This document shows, one piece after another, positions 57,888-64,000 of a DNA stretch of 64,000 nucleotides. Numbering within the stretch: the stretch's first letter is position 1; each line of letters opens with the position of its first letter. Both the position numbers and the translations under genes were made by a program. The notes below the pieces were generated by a model. The model saw only the letters and a program-made list of their open reading frames with translations, did no database searches and was not told the DNA's origin. The stretch lies in NCBI GenBank assembly GCA_050084515.1, contig CM114273.1:4464001-4528000 (forward strand), given 5' to 3'. This DNA is from Blasia pusilla (Eukaryota; Marchantiophyta; Marchantiopsida; Blasiales).

Positions 57888-59520
57888 CCTACTGGTCCGT
57901 AGGACTCCAACACCAACGCATCATCATGAATATCACGCTGATCCCTACCACAATCTCCAACCTTAGAATCTGAAGGCTGGCCATCTACCCTCTCACTAGA
58001 GTAAGATGTCATGTGGTCCTCCATACTAGAGTCCATCCCTAACCAACATAAAAAGGCGGATGCATGCCAACCTGGCACCATATCCTCATCAACATCGCCA
58101 TGCCATCTAGCCCCTGTTGTATCCTCTTGGCTAGTACATGGGTTCCTACTCAACCCATCAGCATCAAGGTTGGCAACTCCATGTCTATGTACCACATGGA
58201 AGTCATACTCCTGTAAGATAAGAGCCCACCGTGCAAGCTTCCTTGTAAGCTTGTCAGACTCCATCAACCACTTGAGCGGCTGGTGATCAATAACAAGGGT
58301 AAACTGTGTGCCAAACAAGTAACACCTAAAGTGTGCCTGACCCACACTCTCGCCAAGCACTCTCCCTCATATGAACTATAGCGCGACTCCGCTGCATTAT
58401 TCGAACGACTTGCATAGGCCACCACAAACTCCATGTGCTCATCATCATGTTGTGTCAACACTGCTCCAAGTCCCAACCTACTCCAATCAGTGTGTAACTG
58501 AAATGGGCGCCCTCTGATAGGTCTCCTCAAGATAGGTGTCGCCACCAACTGGGCCTTAAGCTCCACAAAAGCTCTCTCCTGATCATCTCCCCAGTGCCAC
58601 TCTTGATCTGATTTCAACAATTGGTTCAAAGGCTTTTCCATAGCACTAAATCTCTTCACATGCCTCCGATAGTAGTTCGCCAATCCCATGAATGCCCAAA
58701 CTCTACTCACATCTACCGGACGCGGAATAAGTGTGATAGCCTCCACCTTTGCTTGCTGAACTCCCAAACCACATGGATAGATCACATGACCCAAGTACTC
58801 AACATCCTCATGGAAGAACTTACACTTTCCTGGATGCAAACATAGACCATGAGCTTTCAACCGCTCAAACACCATCTGCAAATGTATCTGATGCTCCTCC
58901 ACCGTGTTACTGAACACCAAGATATCATCAATGTAACACCGAAAAAAATCCAACCCTGCTAGGATCCTGTCCATCACTCTCTGAAAGTCAACAGGTGCAT
59001 TCTTCAACCCAAAGGGTAAGAATTTCCACTGGTACAAACAATCTTTGCCATGAGAGTTGACACCCCAAAATGCTGTCTTGGCCTTGTCACTCTCTCGAAT
59101 GGGCAATTGATGGTATCCTGCCCGAAGATCCAAAGTACTGAAAATCTTTGCCTGTCCCACCACATCAAAGATCTCCTCTGGTGTAGGCATGGCATACCTA
59201 TCGGCCTTGGTTTGCCGATTGATAGGACGGTAATCTCCACACATCCGCTTATCCGTGTAGTTTCCATGCATATCCTTTTTAGAAGTCATGACAGTGGCTG
59301 ATGCATACTCTCCATGCGACAACTCCACTAATCCAGCCTCCAAAAGGTCCAACGTCCTACTCTGAATCAGCTCCCTCTCCATATCACTATATCGGTAGGG
59401 ACGACGAAAGATTGGCGTATCACTAGCCAAATCAATCCGTATATCGGGTCCAACCAGAGCACCCAACTCCTTCATGCTAAAGGCAAAACAACTCCTATAA
59501 GCCCGTAGGAACTGTGTCAA
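57875..59520 (-). pseudogene. TE-A reverse transcriptase and RNase H
   Basis: Copies element RNA into DNA. Open over 58264-59520, then shifted to 57875-58360. RT motifs: KRMCGDYRPINRQTKADRY, FSTLDLRAGYHQLPI, FLPFGLKNAPVDFQRVMD, catalytic CYIDDILVFSN, GHVIYPCGL. Thumb: VWAFMGLANYYRRHVKRF. RNase H: FQLHTDWSRLGLGAVLTQHD, YSSYEGECLA and, after the frameshift near 58330, TLVIDHQPLKWLM, giving the D-E-D residues. The RT core itself is uninterrupted, the best-kept part of the element. Confidence 0.88.
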
Positions 59521-59651
59521 GCGTCGTTTCTAACCTCCCGTAAGCTTGGGCCCAAGTAATGGCTCCCAAGTCTCCTCCACTGGCACACTAGAGGGAGAGG
59601 CGATGCCATTGGTCGCTCACGCAACCCCCTCACAAGATGGTACACCCTTAG

Positions 59652-60984
59652 CTACACCATCCTCTCGAGCAAATAACTCCTCCACCAAAGATGAGCAACC
59701 AACTCCACATGCCCAGCCATTACATCCCATTTACTCCAAGGATGCAAAATACTACTCTCCTCGCCCCCAGCCGATGCCTCTACCGTCCCGGTAGCCATCG
59801 AGCTCATTACAAGGGGTGGAAGACCCACAGACATAGTCCAAAGTCGACGCTGCTCGGCCATACCAAGACTCAAAATCCAAGTCAAACAATTCAGGTCCAT
59901 GGCCTGACCCAACACATGACGTTGTGAAGCCTCAGAAATGGAAGCAACCGCTGTCACACCAGTAGCAAATCCCATCGCACGCTCTCTCTCATCAGCGTTA
60001 GGCTCCACTAATTGTTGCACATGAGAATCCCATACAAGCCCGGGACCACCTTACGTGTAGGCATGTGACGAGGGAAAACTCACAAATGTGGGTAGTGCCA
60101 TCCTAGGCTGGCCCACACGGTTCGCCACTGCCATGGGTGACCGATCAATAACCCTCACCACCTGAGAAAGTCGCCCAGTATCCAAGATACTATCCATTGT
60201 AAGGCAAGGATCCCGCTGCACTGCATCATATGCTCGACGTAGAACCTCCCTAGGCAACAAGTTTGTCCACCACAAGCGTGGGCGATGTGCACGCGAGCCA
60301 ACTCGCGCTGCATCCAACAACACCGTTGGTCCAATCCAAGACCGCACCTCATGAACACTCGCTATCATCCGAGTCCGAGTGTCACCCAACAATGGAACAT
60401 TCTCGAGAATGTAAGCTAGAGCACGTGCCTGATGAACCTGAAGATGTCGTAACACCCGTAACATCTCCCAAAACAATCGAGACCTAGGGTCGTGTAATCC
60501 CTCACCATAACCAACACGTGTATGACCCTGACATGGCCATCCAGCAATCACCAAATCCACAGGACCAACCCTCTCAAGGTCGTGCGTCCCCAACAATGCA
60601 ATGTGTGACGGCAAAGCACGATGGTATCCACGAATAGCTGATGGCGACAACAACTCAGGATATCTCCGCATCAACTGACCAATATGTCGGGATGAGACTC
60701 TTTGGGCCGTCTCATCTCGCTCCACATACACGTATCTCCGCACAAGAATACCGGCCTGCAACACTCTGCACCAAACGAGTGCTAATCCCACCAAAGAGAT
60801 CTAACACAAAAATGCCCTCCGCGGATATCGCCATACAATGGGTGTAGTATCCAAAGGGAAAACCCAATCGACTGGAAGTAGGAGTCCGCCGTGGGGCCTC
60901 CTCTTCCTTGTGAGGTATACTTGACCTCACTCCAAGCCTCTGCACTAGGCGTTGACCCTGCCGTAGTGCACCTTTGAACTCCAA
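59652..60984 (-). pseudogene. TE-A C5-cytosine DNA methyltransferase (non-rearranged)
   Basis: Would transfer methyl groups from S-adenosylmethionine to cytosine. Motif I: GIFVLDLFGGIS (about 60815-60780), with a frameshift just after it near 60790. Motif II region: RRYVYVERDETAQRV. Motif IV: VDLVIAGWPCQGHTRVG, with the catalytic PC. A Dnmt3-like stretch DPRSRLFWEMLRVLRHLQ follows. Motif VI: ILENVPLLG. Motif VIII: LLDAARVGSRAHRPRLWWTN. A target-recognition stretch with one TAA comes next. Motif IX: PNADERERAMGF. Motif X: SEASQRHVLGQAMDLNC. The order I-IV-VI-VIII-IX-X excludes the rearranged plant DRM type; the spacing and the RSRLFWE and AHRPRLWW segments recall Dnmt3. It lies in pol order between protease and RT and is shared with TE-B, so it is part of the element and not a chance insertion. 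The frameshift and stop make this copy inactive as read. Confidence 0.9.
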
Positions 60985-61220
60985 AGTGGCACATCCAACG
61001 ATGAGGATGCCATCTTTGCTGCAAAAATAGGGACCTCCTCTACCTCCTCATGCACAGGAGAATCCATAGCAGAAATATTACCCTCCAAAAAGTCTCCTGG
61101 CCAAGTAACTACTCCACTAAAACCAGCCACAGATGCTAACACTATTGGGGAAGACCCTCCTGGTCGAGCCCCATAAATAAATCTCACAAGAACTTGGCTC
61201 ATACGTCCATCCCCGGACTG

Positions 61221-61676
61221 CTAACCAGGTCTATAAGACGCTGTCTCAATCCAGTAATCCATATGAAAACCCATCGGGTACAATACTGCTCCTCCAAATA
61301 GTACATCATACGACTCAGCTGATGTGACCACTGCAGGTACTCCCAACCGGCAGCTATCAGTCGCATGATCTGGTCTCAACTGTACAGAAAACTTCTCCCG
61401 TGTCATGAATTGAGACCTATCATTGGCTCCTCCAAGTGATGTTTGAATCTGGAATGGGCAAGGCTCAAGCTCTGACCTCCGAATACCCAAACCAACACAT
61501 GCTGCCTTTCCCAACATCAAAGGTTGGGCACCAGAGTCTAACAAGACTCTATCTGGTCTATACATATGTCCTGTAGGACTTACCAATCGGAATATCCCAC
61601 TCCGATTTTCCAACATACATACACCAGGTGTAAGCCTCTCGCAATCAATGGCTGGCCCGGCTGGTAATGCATCCAT
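61221..61676 (-). pseudogene. TE-A aspartic protease
   Basis: Processes the polyprotein. Retropepsin-like: VLLDSGAQPLMLGKAACVG has the catalytic DSG (here DSGA) triplet, followed by CPFQIQTSLGGAN and YDVLFGGAVLYPMGFHMDYW. Stops before it (TAG near 61694) and after it (TAG near 61220) separate it from gag and from the linker to the methyltransferase (about 60945-61202, in the same frame). At the downstream TAG, TE-B has a tryptophan (GWQSGDG), so that stop is secondary. Confidence 0.8.
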
Positions 61677-61814
61677 CTTCGCCGCTGCTGCCTGCTAAGT
61701 AGCACTGGTACTTAATGCTACACCTGACATAGAGGGTCGCTCCACCGCAACACCCTCATCCACCTCAACACGTGTAGCAGTAACACCCCCACGTTCACAT
61801 AACGTGGCTGCTAG

Positions 61815-62261
61815 CTAAAATACAGGAGCTAAGTTAACTCCTAAAGCCATGAGCTCCGTGGCCGAAAACAATGAGGATTCCAACACTGATGTTGCCATCC
61901 GCAATATTGCATTAGATGCTGCATCCGTGTCTACTACACGCGATGTAGATGCCTCAGTCCCCACTATCGGCTCAATAGGTTGCGTAGGAACCATGGATGG
62001 AGTCCTAAGCACCTCAGACAACAAGAATGACTGGGGAAGCCTAGCCTGCCTCCCAGCCTCACCCCTATGTGGGTCCAACTCCACAGTAGCACCACGTGGC
62101 TCTGACGCTTGAGTAGCTCCTCTCGTAATTGCAGCTGATGCCTCAACCTGTGCTGCACTCGCCATATAAGAGAGATCATCCCCTCCATAAGAGGTGGAAG
62201 CCCCTGCTCCCGAACCTGATCTATGCTGGATACCAGCCATAGTAGCCATCTTCTGCTCCAA
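61815..62261 (-). pseudogene. TE-A gag-protease linker region
   Basis: An open frame between the zinc knuckles and the protease. It contains SSLFSATELMALGVNLAPVF, matching TE-B ALFSASDVMTLGGTPAKVFR and the plus-strand fragment at 51.2 kb. It has no known domain but is conserved across three element copies, so it is a genuine part of the polyprotein. It ends at a TAG where TE-B has an arginine. Confidence 0.7.
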
Positions 62262-62299
62262 CTGCTCAATCTGGCAGCCATAGCTGACTCTGTCGTAGT

Positions 62300-63692
62300 G
62301 GTAGGGGTGGCCACCATAGGCTCTCCAACCATTGGTCCACCTCTACCACCCCTACCACCTCTACTACCTTGACCTCTCGGAGCTACTCCACCACGGCCGC
62401 GGCCTGATCTCAACTTTGGATGAAGATCAAAGCAACGCTCTCGAGGATGATCTGGTCTCCCACAATGATCACACTGAGTTGGGGCCGACTGAGGCCCATC
62501 CTCCAAAGTCCGTCTCCCATCCTCTTGGGGACAAAACTTCCTAACATGATCACCTCCACATGTCCAACATGAGTGTCCATGCTGCGGGGCAGCAAATGAA
62601 GGCAATGGTCTCTGCGCAAGTGTCCCTCTAGGACCTGACTGAGGTCGTGTGTACCCCCCACGACTCCCACTACTACTACCACCACCACTACTACGAGACT
62701 GTGAGGTGGGCTGCTGAACACGAGAAGTAGTAGTTGTATCCCTACTGAATACGGATGTCACCACTCTCTCCTTCACCATGTTAAGCTCAATCTTCTCAGA
62801 TAGAGCAAACACATGGGTCAATGTGGGTGAATCATCACTCATAAAAGTAACATCACGTACCCTGCGGCGCAACTCTATGTCCAAGATCCCATAACTGGAC
62901 TGCCTGAGCCTCAGTCACACCCTAGGTAACTAAAATCAAGCGTCGCATACGAGTGTATGCCTCACGAAGACTCTCACCAGTCTTTCGCTCAAATTCCTGA
63001 AGACTCCTCAACTTCTCTGTCTTCACTCCCTGATAATTCTTCTTCAATCTCTTGAAGAACTCTGCAACCGGGCTGAACGATGGTGGGGCATTAGTACCTC
63101 CATTAGTACTCCCACTGGTATATCCATGGGTACGTCCAGTGGTACCCCTACTCCGGCTTGTACTCGTACCACTCAACGTCGGGCTGGCTGACATAGTAGG
63201 AGCATTACTACCAATACCACCATGGGTGATAGACACATAGCCTGGAGACCAATATTGTCTCCACGCCTCAATCTCAGCAACATGGTCCTTCCTAAAGTCA
63301 TGCTTATCATCCATGGGTGGTCCCTCCAAGTGCTGAAACAACCCCTTCCAAGCCAAGAAGGGTGTAAACAACGTGGCGTTCCGCAACATCTGCATATCAC
63401 ACCACGTATCAAACTCATGCATGAAATCCTCCAACTCAATGGTGCCCACTGCACCCGAGTATCGTCGTGGGCCCTTCATGGCCCCATATATCCCGTCCAT
63501 GTCCCAAATCAATGGAGCTGCAACACTCGATAAAAATGTAGAAGACTCGGTGTTTGGAACACCCTCGTCCTCCTCTTCATCAACCGTCGGAAGTAGAAAA
63601 GGTAGCCGATACCTAAATCCACTCCATGTGAAACCACCACTGTCCGCACCACGGTCACCAACCAGACCACCCGACAGCTCCGTGATGACCAA
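62300..63692 (-). pseudogene. TE-A gag with two zinc knuckles
   Basis: Nucleocapsid/capsid protein. Starts MVITELSGGLVG at 63692. Capsid-like part: GPRRYSGAVGTIELEDFMHE, FQHLEGPPMDDKHDF, FSPVAEFFKRLKKNYQGV, LRSLQEFERKTGESLREAYT. A TAG near 62922 interrupts the frame at the place where TE-B has CAG (ITQGVT), and a frameshift follows near 62885. The downstream frame (62884 on) has two CCHC knuckles: CWTCGGDHVRKFC and CDHCGRPDHPRERC. A glycine/arginine-rich tail comes next. Confidence 0.85.
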
Positions 63693-64000
63693 CGCCGATG
63701 CCGCACCACCACCAAATTACCACCACTAAGTAACCAAGTGACGTCGCTATACTATTCTAGCTCTACTAGCTATGGGTGTAGGCAACCTAACCTGTCATCA
63801 CCACAAGAAGCCTCCCACGGTCTACTGGTCATCACTCCAGCCTCACTACCTGTAGCACACAGGAGTAACACTACTATGGAAATCAGCGTCAACCCTAACA
63901 ATGGACGCGCAAGCAAGAAGCAACAATGGAGGGGATCCAAACACAAGAAGTCCAACGACAACCCTCCAATCACAAATGGAAATCAAGGTAACACAATCCA
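63693..64000 (-). other. TE-A leader, cut by the window edge
   Basis: Non-coding leader upstream of gag on the minus strand. The 5' terminal repeat and the right-hand junction with the hAT element lie outside the window. Confidence 0.5.

Larger units (their letters stand above)
55738..64000 (-). mobile_element. TE-A: gypsy-like retrotransposon encoding a DNA methyltransferase and a PHD finger
   Basis: On the minus strand: gag (63692 to about 62300), protease (61676-61221), cytosine methyltransferase (60984-59652), RT and RNase H (59520-57900), integrase ending in a PHD finger (57887-56493), G-run (56322-56329), and the 3' terminal block (56320-55738). The 5' terminal repeat lies beyond the right edge. 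PR before RT and RT-RH-IN order place it with Ty3/gypsy. Stops (mostly TAG) and a few frameshifts break the frame, but each domain is nearly complete. It is inserted in a hAT transposase, so it arrived later than that element. Confidence 0.9.

Noticed and set aside
59652-60984. The methyltransferase as bacterial contamination or assembly chimera
   Set aside because: The domain lies in pol order within an element, and a diverged relative with the same order lies at 44.2-46.0 kb in the same window.
55738-64000. Classifying TE-A as a DIRS/Ngaro element because of the split repeats
   Set aside because: No tyrosine recombinase was seen. A clear DDE integrase with H-x-H-C-C zinc domain and a retropepsin are present, so the gypsy assignment stands and the repeat layout is reported as an anomaly.
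1-64000. tRNA or rRNA genes
   Set aside because: I noticed no cloverleaf or rRNA segments while reading; a tRNAscan run would be needed to be certain.

Overview
This is a stretch of nuclear DNA from a streptophyte (a land plant or charophyte alga; I cannot name the species). Two conserved genes with GT-AG introns fix the lineage. One encodes a BRCC36-type JAMM deubiquitinase (minus strand, 10.2-16.7 kb, ten exons). The other encodes a GRIP-related golgin of the plant GC3/GC4 (GDAP1) type (plus strand, 26.5-38.4 kb, sixteen exons, N-terminal exon or exons not found). They are divergently oriented. Almost everything else is transposable elements in various states of decay.

Layout: 0-1.2 kb, a roughly 440 bp direct duplication. 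1.8-4.4 kb, the 5' end of a Ty3/gypsy-like element (family B). 4.6-8.2 kb, hAT-type MITEs around an old gypsy pol relic. 10.2-16.7 kb, the BRCC36 gene, with a 5'-truncated LINE (14 bp target duplication) in intron 7. 17.0-26.5 kb, an inverted repeat enclosing about 9 kb of AT-rich DNA, a small TIR element and a decayed Helitron (21.9-25.8 kb). 26.5-38.4 kb, the golgin gene, with a second LINE in a 5.8 kb intron. 39.8-50.7 kb, a degenerate element called TE-B here. 50.7-55.7 kb, a further family-B fragment, MITEs, and two hAT copies (one internally deleted, one with a transposase frame). 55.7-64.0 kb, element TE-A, inserted in the hAT transposase and running off the right edge.

The main discovery is TE-A and its diverged relative TE-B, both read on the minus strand. 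Between protease and reverse transcriptase each carries a C5-cytosine DNA methyltransferase domain. In TE-A motifs I, IV (PCQ), VI (ENV), VIII, IX and X appear in the usual, non-rearranged order. At the end of the integrase each carries a Cys4-His-Cys3 PHD finger where many plant gypsy elements carry a chromodomain. The order is gag - PR - DNMT - RT - RNase H - IN - PHD, which suggests a retrotransposon with its own chromatin writer and reader. Methyltransferase-bearing retrotransposons have been described in the charophyte Klebsormidium and in Symbiodinium dinoflagellates. I know of no description of the DNMT plus PHD combination, but I could not search. The ends of both elements are also odd: a 107-127 bp block that forms the outer end of the terminal repeat recurs between the G-run and the repeat.

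Both elements are mutated: TE-A by stops and frameshifts, TE-B more heavily (PCQ to LCQ, loss of motifs I/II, protease DSG to DLR, and two insertions with TGTC...GACA ends). All coordinates below were read by eye. Exon ends are supported by splice sites and reading phase unless called approximate.
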